Source: Gemmatimonadota bacterium
GTDB lineage: Bacteria > Gemmatimonadota > Gemmatimonadetes > JACCXV01
Reading direction: 5' to 3'
DNA length: 5,667 bases
Assembly (NCBI GenBank): GCA_013696835.1
Contig: JACCXV010000032.1
Location: 1 to 5,667 of the forward strand
How positions within the stretch are numbered: position 1 is the stretch's first letter; each line of letters opens with the position of its first letter. Shown one piece after another: positions 1 through 5,275 of this stretch. The notes under the pieces are model-generated. The model made no database searches. It saw nothing but the letters and a program-made list of their open reading frames with translations, and had not been told where the DNA came from. A program made the position numbers and the translations under genes.

Positions 1-1522
1 GCCCGGCCCCCGTGATGTACGAGCTGCAAGCCAAACCGAGCCCCCGCCCGGAGGGCAGCTTCCGGAACCGCTCCCGCCAGCCGGAGGCCTCGACCACCTT
101 CCCGATGCAGGCGCCGAGGCCCATCGAGCCGATGCGCAGCCAGTTGGCCGTCACCGACCCGGCCGGCTGCAGGTGCGCCAGGCGCATGTCGGCCGGGTCG
201 AGGCCAAGCTCCTCGGCGATCTTGTCGAGCTGGACCTCGAGCGCGAAGCGCGGCTGGGGCGTCCCGTGGCCGCGCTTCGGCCCGCAGGGCGGCTTGTTCG
301 TGAACACGCGCACGCCGTCGAAGCGGTAGCGGGGGATCTCGTACGTCACCGTCTGCAGGGCGCCCGTGTAGTACGTGGATGCCACGCCGTAGCTGCCATA
401 CGCGCCGCCATCCAGGTACGAGCGGAAGTGCATCGCCGTGATGGAGCCGTCCGTGCGGTAGCCGGTCTTCACGGACATCAGCACGGGATGGCGGCCGCGG
501 TGGCAGTAGAAGACCTCCTCGCGCGTGAGGCAGATCTTCACGGGCCGGCCAGTCACGAGCGAGAGCTTCGCGACCACGATCTCGTGCGAGAAGGGATCGC
601 TCTTGCCGCCGAAGCCGCCCCCGTTCGGGGTGGCGATCACGCGGATGCGTGCGGGCGGCATCTCCAGCACCTGCGCGAGTGCGCGATGCACGTAGTGCGG
701 GGTCTGGGACGAGGTCCAGAGCGTCAGGTGCCCATCCGGCTCCGCGTGCGCGAGCGCGGCGTGCTGCTCCATCGGCAGGTGCGTGTTGCCCTGGTAGAAG
801 AACAGGTCCTCACGAACCCGCTCGGCCTCGCGAAAACCCTCCTCGACGTCGCCGAACTCGAGCGCCACGAGCTTGTGGATGTCGGGGCTCAGGCCGTCCA
901 CGCCAGCTCTGCCGGCAGCCCTCCCGCCTGCTCCTCCTTCAGGCCGCATGACCGCGGCGTCCCCGTTCTTCCGCGCCCCGATCCCCTGGCCATCCCCATA
1001 GTCCTGGATCGGCTCGGCCGGCGCGTCCGCGTTCATCCAGTGCAGTCCGCGGCCGTGCCCGCGGCCGTGCCCGCGACCCTGAGTCCCTCCGGGACCGCGC
1101 CCGTCCCCTGCGTCGTCCACGCCGAGTGCGGCCTGGATGGAGCCCACGGAGCGGAGCGGCTCGTAGACGACGTCGATCAGCTCGATGGCCGCCTCCGCGA
1201 CGTCCTCGTCGATCGCCGCCACCGCCGCGACGGGATCGCCCACGAACCGCACCTTCCCACGGCAGAGCGCGTGCTCGTCCTGGCTCACCGGAAGGATGCC
1301 GAAGGGGATCGGCAGGTCGTCGCCGGTCAGCACGGCGAGCACGCCGGGGAGCGCGCGCGCGCGGGCGATGTCGATGGAAGCGATCCGGGCGTGCGGCTGG
1401 GTCGAGCGCAGGAGCTTCGCGTGCAGCATCCGCGGAAGCGAAAGGTCGTCGGCGAAGAGCGTCTGACCGGTCACCTTCGCGTGCGCGTCCACCTTCACCA
1501 GCGGGCGGCCGACGACACGCAT
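1..1522 (-). CDS. Xanthine dehydrogenase-family molybdopterin-binding (large) subunit, 4-hydroxybenzoyl-CoA reductase alpha-like; 3' end outside window
   Basis: Catalytic subunit of a molybdenum hydroxylase that would bind the molybdopterin cofactor and hydroxylate or reductively dehydroxylate an organic substrate. From the ATG at 1522 the frame is open for 507 codons to the left edge; family members are usually about 750-800 residues, so roughly the last third is missing. The N-terminal domain begins MRVVGRPLVKVDAHAKVTG and carries FADDLSLPRMLHAKLLRS, the usual opening of this family. The cofactor-loop motif GGGFGGK is at residues 301-307, followed by SDPFSHE. A second cofactor-region block, CGPKRGHGTPQPRFALE, starts at Cys413. 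From memory, these last two motifs are closest to 4-hydroxybenzoyl-CoA reductase alpha (HcrA), but the substrate is inferred only. Residues about 135-210 are a Gly/Arg/Asp-rich segment not expected in the family; the frame stays intact through it. It lies 47 bases downstream of the [2Fe-2S] subunit, so cotranscription is likely. A purine-rich GGGGG about 10 bases before the ATG is a poor ribosome site. Confidence 0.9.
   Translation of the reverse strand, partial: MRVVGRPLVKVDAHAKVTGQTLFADDLSLPRMLHAKLLRSTQPHARIASIDIARARALPGVLAVLTGDDLPIPFGILPVSQDEHALCRGKVRFVGDPVAAVAAIDEDVAEAAIELIDVVYEPLRSVGSIQAALGVDDAGDGRGPGGTQGRGHGRGHGRGLHWMNADAPAEPIQDYGDGQGIGARKNGDAAVMRPEGGAGGRAAGRAGVDGLSPDIHKLVALEFGDVEEGFREAERVREDLFFYQGNTHLPMEQHAALAHAEPDGHLTLWTSSQTPHYVHRALAQVLEMPPARIRVIATPNGGGFGGKSDPFSHEIVVAKLSLVTGRPVKICLTREEVFYCHRGRHPVLMSVKTGYRTDGSITAMHFRSYLDGGAYGSYGVASTYYTGALQTVTYEIPRYRFDGVRVFTNKPPCGPKRGHGTPQPRFALEVQLDKIAEELGLDPADMRLAHLQPAGSVTANWLRIGSMGLGACIGKVVEASGWRERFRKLPSGRGLGLACSSYITGAG
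1049..1075 (-). repeat. 12-bp tandem repeat encoding Gly-His-Gly-Arg
   Basis: Two perfect adjacent copies of GCGGCCGTGCCC (plus-strand reading) occupy 1049-1060 and 1061-1072, followed by a further partial GCG. On the coding (minus) strand each copy encodes Gly-His-Gly-Arg, giving GRGHGRGHGRG around residues 149-159 of the molybdopterin subunit. As the unit is 12 bp, gain or loss of copies would keep the reading frame. It sits inside the larger low-complexity insertion of that protein. Confidence 0.85.
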
Positions 1523-1569
1523 CGCGGCGCTTACCCCCGACCCAACGACTCCGGACGTCGTCTCCCGGT

Positions 1570-2118
1570 TCACGAAGGCTCCCGCAGCATCGGCGATCCC
1601 CGCATCCGTTGGGCGGCGAGCTCCACGGCCTCGTAGATCTTGAGGTAGCCCGTGCAGCGGCAGAGGTTGCCGGCCAGCGCCTCGCGGATGCGATCCCGGG
1701 AGGGAGCGGGCTCGGCATCGAGCAGCGCCTTGCCGGCCAGCAGGAACCCCGGGGTACAGTAGCCGCACTGGGCCGCGCCCAGCTCCGCGAACGCCTGCTG
1801 CAGGGGGTCGAGCCCGGCGGGAGTCGCCAGCCCCTCCACCGTGGTGATCTCGTGCCCGAGCGTCTCGAGGGCGAGTGCCAGGCACGAGAGCACCGGGCGC
1901 CCGTCCAGCAGCACGGTGCAGGTGCCGCACTCGCCCAGCTCGCAGCCGTGCTTCGTTCCGGTCAGCCCGACGTCCTCCCGGAGGACCTCGAGCAGGGTGT
2001 GATGGGGCGCGAAGGCGACGGCGAGCTCTTCGCCGTTCACCCGCAGGACGCCCAGCACCTTTCCGGCCGTGGCCTCGGGCTGCTGACGTCGCAGGATCTG
2101 CAGGAGAGACTCCGTCAT
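1570..2118 (-). CDS. [2Fe-2S] iron-sulfur (small) subunit of a xanthine dehydrogenase-family molybdenum hydroxylase
   Basis: Electron-transfer subunit with two [2Fe-2S] clusters, passing electrons between the molybdenum centre of the large subunit and FAD or another partner. It is 182 residues; related small subunits are usually about 150-170. The N-terminal plant-ferredoxin-like domain has cluster ligands Cys59, Cys64, Cys67 and Cys79 (C-x4-C-x2-C-x11-C). The C-terminal helical domain has Cys118, Cys121, Cys153 and Cys155 (CGYC and CRC). All eight ligands are present. The first 20 or so residues precede the usual start of the fold (VLGVLRVNGE), so the true start could be the in-frame GTG at Val21. 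The ATG at 2118 has only an AAGGA sequence about 12 bases upstream. It is the first gene of a minus-strand pair with the molybdopterin subunit. No FAD (medium) subunit is seen; it may lie beyond the left edge or be encoded elsewhere. Confidence 0.93.
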   Translation of the reverse strand: MTESLLQILRRQQPEATAGKVLGVLRVNGEELAVAFAPHHTLLEVLREDVGLTGTKHGCELGECGTCTVLLDGRPVLSCLALALETLGHEITTVEGLATPAGLDPLQQAFAELGAAQCGYCTPGFLLAGKALLDAEPAPSRDRIREALAGNLCRCTGYLKIYEAVELAAQRMRGSPMLREPS

Positions 2119-2178
2119 GGGCGCACGTTATCCTTGGGCGCGCACCTCCCCCCGTCAACCTGGGGGAGCTGCGCCCAT
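2117..2178. promoter_or_regulatory. Divergent intergenic region with GGGCGC boxes and nested inverted repeats
   Basis: This 72-bp gap (2119-2190) separates two divergently read genes, so it should hold promoters for both. ATGGGCGCA at 2117-2125 is exactly inverted as TGCGCCCAT at 2170-2178, and a further direct copy of TGGGCGC starts at 2135. Inside lies a second perfect inverted repeat, CTCCCCC (2146-2152) with GGGGGAG (2162-2168), separated by 9 bases. On the minus strand TTGACG (2158 to 2153) resembles a -35 box. The best -10-like hexamers are weak (AAGGAT at 17-base spacing, GATAAC at 20-base spacing). The repeats could be operator sites for a regulator of one or both genes; in DNA this GC-rich some of the matching is expected by chance. 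Confidence 0.35.
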
Positions 2179-2190
2179 CCCGGGAGCGGT

Positions 2191-2619
2191 GTGCGTCACA
2201 TCTCCGAGCTCGAGGGCATCTTCCTGCCCGTGGGACCAATGCTGCAGATCGACCGGGTGGTCGAGTGCACTGCCGAGGGGGTCGTGTGCGAGACCGACCT
2301 CGAGGGGAATTGGGTGTTCGCCGTGCACTTCCCCGGCGACCCCATCTTTCCCGGGAGCCTGCTCGTGGAAGGCGCCGGCCAAGCGATCGCGATCTGGGCC
2401 TGGGAGTCGGGACTCAGGGGCGAGCCGCGACTGGTGAAGGTGGGCGCCGAGTTCCGCAGCCCGGTGGTGCCCGCCGACCGCGTCCTGACGTACACGGGGA
2501 CGCTGAAGCGGCGGCGAAACCTCTGCGTGGGCAGCGTGGAAGTGGCGGCCGGGGGGCGCAGCGTCGCGCGCGTCACCGGGTCGCTGATGGTGACGCACAC
2601 GCGGCAAGGCGGGCTTTAG
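2191..2619 (+). CDS. FabZ-like hotdog-fold 3-hydroxyacyl-ACP dehydratase family protein
   Basis: Predicted 142-residue hotdog-fold protein. FabZ enzymes remove water from 3-hydroxyacyl-ACP to give trans-2-enoyl-ACP in fatty acid synthesis. HFPGDPIFPG at residues 46-55 matches the FabZ active-site signature HFPxxPxxPG, with His46 as the catalytic histidine. LLVEGAGQ at 57-64 supplies Glu60 and Gln64 where FabZ has LLIEAMAQ. The N-terminal FLPVGPMLQIDRVVE fits the FabZ pattern (P-HR-P-FL-ID-V), although the usual HR before P-F is replaced by VG. The C-terminal strand region (KVGAEFRSPVVPADRVL) matches FabZ KFRRPV-PGD-L. Start chosen is GTG at 2191, with GGAG at 2183-2186; reading upstream gives no family-like sequence. 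It sits alone, 72 bp ahead of the ATP synthase genes and divergent from the molybdenum hydroxylase. It may be the housekeeping FabZ or a specialised paralogue acting on another acyl thioester; the sequence does not decide. Confidence 0.85.
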   Translation: MRHISELEGIFLPVGPMLQIDRVVECTAEGVVCETDLEGNWVFAVHFPGDPIFPGSLLVEGAGQAIAIWAWESGLRGEPRLVKVGAEFRSPVVPADRVLTYTGTLKRRRNLCVGSVEVAAGGRSVARVTGSLMVTHTRQGGL

Positions 2620-2627
2620 CACTCTCC

Positions 2628-2658
2628 ATCCCGGCTTGCTATTTTACCCGCCCGGGAT
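2628..2658. promoter_or_regulatory. Inverted repeat in the gap before the atp operon; candidate operator or promoter region
   Basis: ATCCCGG at 2628-2634 is perfectly inverted as CCGGGAT at 2652-2658, enclosing a 17-base loop with the only AT-rich stretch of the gap (TTGCTATTTTA, 2636-2646). TATTTT at 2640-2645 could be a -10-like element, though no convincing -35 box lies upstream. The 7-bp stem could form in RNA, but no T-run follows, so it is a poor intrinsic terminator for the FabZ-like gene. The 72-bp gap (2620-2691) is the obvious place for an atp operon promoter. Confidence 0.35.
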
Positions 2659-2691
2659 AGCTTGGCCGTCCCTTTTTCAGGGCCGATCCGC

Positions 2692-2982
2692 ATGGCAGCA
2701 GCCCTGTCACCCCAGTCGCGCGAGAGCTCCCGCGACCCCGGCCGGAAGCGCCCGCCGGACGATCGTGACGCCGCGCGCGCGGACCTGGGCCGCTACACGA
2801 CTGCGGGGTTCCAGTTCGGCGGCGTGCTCCTGGCCTTCGCGGGGCTTGGCTACTGGCTCGATACACGCTGGAGCACGCTTCCCCTCCTGACCCTCGTGGG
2901 AGCGGCAATCGGGGGGGTGGGCGGCTTCCTTCACCTCTACCGCTCCCTCACCGGCGGCCGGGAGCGGGAACGATCACCCTGA
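2692..2982 (+). CDS. atpZ: AtpZ/AtpI-family small membrane protein of the ATP synthase operon
   Basis: A 96-residue two-helix membrane protein at the head of the ATP synthase operon, matching the family called AtpZ or F0F1-ATPase gene 1. Members are thought to help assembly of the c ring together with AtpI. The first 35 residues are hydrophilic and charged (rich in Arg, Asp, Pro), probably cytoplasmic. Two membrane segments follow at about residues 37-56 and 62-82, joined by the short loop DTRW. The pattern G-YWLD-----LPLLTLVGAAIGGVGGF is typical: Gly-rich helices with Asp57 after the first helix. Start chosen is ATG at 2692, with AGGG nine bases upstream; an in-frame TTG at 2662 would add ten residues with no support. 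Its stop codon overlaps the proposed CTG start of atpI. Confidence 0.85.
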   Translation: MAAALSPQSRESSRDPGRKRPPDDRDAARADLGRYTTAGFQFGGVLLAFAGLGYWLDTRWSTLPLLTLVGAAIGGVGGFLHLYRSLTGGRERERSP

Positions 2983-3404
2983 CCGACAGCGGGCTGCGGT
3001 ACCCGGCGCTCGTGGCCATCCTGACGGGCCTGGCCGCGCTGGCCGGAAAGCTGGCTCTCGAGGGTGGCTCGCGCGCGAGCCGGCCGGGCACGTTCGCCGT
3101 CTACGTCGCGGGCATTTGCCTGGCGGCCGCTTCCTCCGCGGCCGGATTCGCTGCGCTGCAATGGGCATCGCGCCGCGGATCGGCGAGCTTGCGCGCGGCC
3201 CTGCTGACGCTGCTCCTCGGACGCGTGTGCCTCGTGGTCGCCTTCGGAGCGGCGATCCGGGCCCTTCAACCCTCTGGAGTCGCGATGGGCCTGATCTCGC
3301 TCGTGACCTTCCACTTCGCTCTCATGGTCCTCGAGATCGCGCTGCTCGCGCGCCCCACGGGCTACGCTGCCGCGGGCGGGGTGCTCCGCCGGGGGCCGCG
3401 CTGA
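2979..3404 (+). CDS. atpI: ATP synthase subunit I (AtpI-like) assembly factor
   Basis: A four-helix membrane protein of 141 residues if translation starts at the CTG at 2979. Segments are at about residues 8-27, 38-60, 72-93 and 101-124, with Arg-rich connecting loops. AtpI is a non-essential factor that aids c-ring assembly and stability; the assignment rests on size, topology and position between atpZ and atpB, as the family is poorly conserved. No ATG or TTG start suits this frame. The GTG at 3012 has no ribosome site and cuts into the first helix. The CTG at 2979 has GGGAG at 2960-2964 and GGGA at 2966-2969 upstream, preserves the whole first helix (TDSGLRYPALVAILTG), and overlaps the atpZ stop as CTGA, suiting coupled translation. 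The start is inferred; the frame itself is secure. Confidence 0.8.
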   Translation: MTDSGLRYPALVAILTGLAALAGKLALEGGSRASRPGTFAVYVAGICLAAASSAAGFAALQWASRRGSASLRAALLTLLLGRVCLVVAFGAAIRALQPSGVAMGLISLVTFHFALMVLEIALLARPTGYAAAGGVLRRGPR

Positions 3405-4423
3405 GCAGCCACCGCTCCCCTCCCACGCGTCCCCCGGGGCGACCGATCGCGCTGCTCGCGGCGCTGCTCATGCTCGCGACCGCAGCCTCTCGAAACGGCA
3501 CCGCGCAGGAGCCATCCTCCGGCCCGGAGTCGCACGCCCCTGCCGAGCGGGAGCTCGGCGCCGCGGTGCACGAGGAGGCCCAGGACGTCGCGGAGGGAGG
3601 TGCGGAGCACGGCGAGGGCAAGTTCGACATCGTGCATCACCTCGGCGACTCGCACGAGCTCGACTTCGCGCCGTTCGGAACGATCCAGCTGCCGCGGCTG
3701 GAGGTGTTCGGCATCGACATGTCGATCACGAAGCACGTCGTGTTCCTCTGGCTCTCGGCGGCCCTGATGCTGGCCCTGTTCATCCCCATGGCACGCAACC
3801 GGGGCCCCGTCCGCCGCGGCGTCGGCAACTTCCTGGAGGCCTTCGTCGTCTACGTGCGCGACGAAGTGGCCGTGAACAACATCGGGAAGAAGGACGCCGG
3901 CCCCTACGTGCCGTACCTGCTCACGCTCTTCTTCTTCATCCTGTTCGCGAACCTGCTGGGCCTGCTGCCGTTCGGCGCCACGGCCACCAGCAACTGGATC
4001 GTTACCGGCACGCTGGCCCTGATCACGATGGTCGTCGCGGAAGGCTCGAGCGTGGTGAAGCTCGGCGCGGGCGGCTACGCCAGGCAGTTCATCCCCGTCA
4101 AGCTCGAGTCGCAGGGCGTGGTGGGGAAAGTCGGCAACGTCGCGCTCGGCGGGCTGCTCTTCGTGATCGAAGCCGTGAGCCACGTCTCGCGCATCATCGC
4201 GCTCATGATCCGGCTTGCCGCCAACATGACCGCCGGACACGTGGTGATCCTGGCCCTGCTCGGGCTGATCTTCATCCTGAACACCTACGTGGTGGCGCCG
4301 ATCTCGGTCGCCTTCGCAGTCGGCGTCTACATGCTGGAGATCTTCATCGCGCTCGTGCAGGCGTTCATCTTCACGATGCTCACGGCGCTGTTCATCGGCA
4401 TGGCGGTGCACCCGCACCACTGA
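3401..4423 (+). CDS. atpB: F0F1 ATP synthase subunit a with N-terminal signal-peptide-like extension
   Basis: Subunit a of the F0 sector, which forms the proton half-channels beside the c ring. From the proposed CTG start at 3401 it is 340 residues, longer than E. coli a (271). Residues 1-35 look like a signal peptide: an Arg/Pro-rich start, hydrophobic core IALLAALLMLATAA, possible cleavage after GTA (residue 35). An acidic, His-rich segment follows, with HHLGDSHELDF before the first membrane helix (KHVVFLWLSAALMLALFIP). The essential arginine is Arg271 in RLAANMTAGH, equivalent to E. coli Arg210, with Asn275 and Gln320 matching Asn214 and Gln252. His280 and Glu313 sit where E. coli has Glu219 and His245, an exchanged pair. 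The only nearby alternative start, ATG at 3470 (Met24), would cut the signal peptide in half and has no ribosome site. CTG 3401 overlaps the atpI stop as CTGA. The frame and identity are secure; the start is inferred. Confidence 0.93.
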   Translation: MSSHRSPPTRPPGRPIALLAALLMLATAASRNGTAQEPSSGPESHAPAERELGAAVHEEAQDVAEGGAEHGEGKFDIVHHLGDSHELDFAPFGTIQLPRLEVFGIDMSITKHVVFLWLSAALMLALFIPMARNRGPVRRGVGNFLEAFVVYVRDEVAVNNIGKKDAGPYVPYLLTLFFFILFANLLGLLPFGATATSNWIVTGTLALITMVVAEGSSVVKLGAGGYARQFIPVKLESQGVVGKVGNVALGGLLFVIEAVSHVSRIIALMIRLAANMTAGHVVILALLGLIFILNTYVVAPISVAFAVGVYMLEIFIALVQAFIFTMLTALFIGMAVHPHH

Positions 4424-4439
4424 CGGGCCTCCTCGCCCG
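4424..4439 (+). other. Small hairpin after the atpB stop
   Basis: CGGGC (4424-4428) pairs with GCCCG (4435-4439) around a 6-base loop, immediately after the atpB stop codon. No T-run follows, so termination is unlikely. The rest of the 77-base gap before atpE shows only the atpE ribosome binding site. The stem is short and may be coincidental. Confidence 0.25.
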
Positions 4440-4487
4440 GGCACGAAGCACGCGAACGAATCCGGCGACATCACGCACGCTCAAACC

Positions 4488-4494
4488 AGGGAGG
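4488..4494 (+). promoter_or_regulatory. Strong ribosome binding site of atpE
   Basis: AGGGAGG six bases before the atpE ATG is close to the perfect Shine-Dalgarno complement and the strongest in the window. This agrees with the need for many more copies of subunit c than of a or b. Confidence 0.8.
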
Positions 4495-4500
4495 ATTCAG

Positions 4501-4734
4501 ATGGAGTTCGGACTTGCATGGCTGGGAGCCGGTCTGGGCGCGGGGTTGGCCGTGGTCGGAGCCGCCATCGGCATCGGCCTGCTCGCGGGACCCGCAAACG
4601 AGGGGATCGCGCGGCAGCCGGAGGCCGTGGGCGAGATCCGCACGAACATGATCATCGCCGCGGCCCTGATCGAGGGCCTGGCCCTCTTCGCGGTCGTGAT
4701 CTGCTTCCTGCTGTCGCTCAAGGCGGCGCCCTGA
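4501..4734 (+). CDS. atpE: F0F1 ATP synthase subunit c (proton type)
   Basis: The 77-residue hairpin proteolipid whose copies form the rotating c ring in the membrane. Helix 1 (about residues 5-30) carries the Gly-rich packing pattern GLAVVGAAIGIG. The polar cytoplasmic loop has the conserved ARQPEA (37-42; Arg38, Gln39, Pro40). Helix 2 (about 49-73) holds the ion-carrying carboxylate Glu58 in ALIEGLALF. At the positions that ligate sodium in the Ilyobacter c ring (Gln32, Glu65, Ser66), this protein has Ile25, Glu58 and Gly59. Only the carboxylate is kept, so a proton-driven enzyme is inferred. ATG start at 4501 follows a very good ribosome site. A GC-rich hairpin lies directly after the stop, before atpF. 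Confidence 0.97.
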   Translation: MEFGLAWLGAGLGAGLAVVGAAIGIGLLAGPANEGIARQPEAVGEIRTNMIIAAALIEGLALFAVVICFLLSLKAAP

Positions 4735-4735
4735 C

Positions 4736-4754
4736 CGCGGCCGCCCGGGCCGCG
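4736..4754 (+). other. All-GC hairpin between atpE and atpF
   Basis: CGCGGCC (4736-4742) pairs perfectly with GGCCGCG (4748-4754) around a 5-base loop. Seven consecutive G-C pairs begin two bases after the atpE stop. The 3' arm ends on the base just before the atpF ribosome site AGGAG (4755-4759). With no T-run it is unlikely to be a terminator. It may protect the 3' end of processed atpE message or reduce ribosome access to atpF, so that c is made in excess over b. Confidence 0.5.
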
Positions 4755-4765
4755 AGGAGACACGC

Positions 4766-5275
4766 ATGGACCTGCTGAACCCCAGCATCGGGCTGGGCAT
4801 CTGGACGATCCTCACCTTCGTGGTGGTGCTGCTCGTCCTGCGGAAGTTCGCCTGGAAGCCGATCCTGGACGGCATGGAGGCGCGCGAGCGCGGCATCCGG
4901 GAGCTGATCGACAACGCCGAGGCGGCGCGAGCCGAGGCGGACCAGCTGCTCGCGCAGTACCGCCAGCAGCTCGCCGACGCGCGCGTGGAGACCCAGCGCA
5001 TCGTGGCCGAGGGGAAGACCGCGGCCGAGCGGGTGCGGCAGGACACCGTCGAGCGCGCGCGGAGCGAGGCGGAGGCGATCGTCGCGCGCGCCCACACCGA
5101 GATCGACCTCGAGCGCCGCAAGGCACTGGCGGAGATTCGTGAGGCAGCCGTGGACCTGGCACTCGGTGCCGCCGGGAGGGTCATCGGCGAGAGCTTGGAC
5201 GAGGAGCGCCACCGGCGCATCGCGGAGGGGTACCTGCAAGAGATCGAGCGCGATCCGCAGCAGGTGGCAGGCTAG
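4766..5275 (+). CDS. atpF: F0F1 ATP synthase subunit b
   Basis: Peripheral stalk subunit b, 169 residues, close to the usual 155-175. The N-terminus LLNPSIGLGIWTILTFVVVLLVLRKFAWKPIL (in two parts: residues 3-15 reach the membrane, 16-26 complete the single helix) is typical, with the basic Arg26-Lys27 boundary and WKPIL that follows. Residues about 33-145 form a long, highly charged Ala/Glu/Arg-rich helix expected to make the coiled coil that holds the stator. The C-terminal AAVDLALGAAGRVIGESLD matches the delta-binding end of family members. ATG start at 4766 has AGGAG six bases upstream. Only one b gene is seen here and no b' homologue is present between atpE and atpH. Its TAG stop shares a base with the GTG start of atpH. 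Confidence 0.96.
   Translation: MDLLNPSIGLGIWTILTFVVVLLVLRKFAWKPILDGMEARERGIRELIDNAEAARAEADQLLAQYRQQLADARVETQRIVAEGKTAAERVRQDTVERARSEAEAIVARAHTEIDLERRKALAEIREAAVDLALGAAGRVIGESLDEERHRRIAEGYLQEIERDPQQVAG

Noticed and set aside
893..1120. Possible frameshift or pseudogene in the molybdenum hydroxylase large subunit
   Set aside because: I followed the codons from 1522 to the left edge and found no stop; family sequence resumes in the same frame on the far side, so it reads as an in-frame insertion.
173..1636. 487-codon open frame on the plus strand across the molybdenum hydroxylase large subunit
   Set aside because: It is in exact codon register opposite the minus-strand gene; its openness follows from the high GC content. 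It is His/Arg/Val-rich with no recognisable domain, while the minus strand has clear family motifs.
939..1718. 259-codon minus-strand open frame covering the start of the large subunit
   Set aside because: It is a shifted frame on the same strand, extremely Arg-rich, and crosses both the end of the [2Fe-2S] subunit and the true start of the large subunit.
3362..4474. 370-codon minus-strand open frame opposite atpB
   Set aside because: The translation is His/Asp/Arg-rich low complexity; it is the antisense of a well-recognised membrane protein. No ribosome site or domain supports it.
4501..4734. Sodium-driven c ring
   Set aside because: The Gln and Ser ligand positions of sodium-type c subunits are Ile25 and Gly59 here; only the Glu58 carboxylate is kept.
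4735..4765. Rho-independent terminator after atpE
   Set aside because: The hairpin is strong but no T-run follows, and the atpF ribosome site comes directly after it.
4471..5220. 249-codon minus-strand open frame opposite atpE and atpF
   Set aside because: Ser/Arg-rich antisense of two conserved genes; no independent support.
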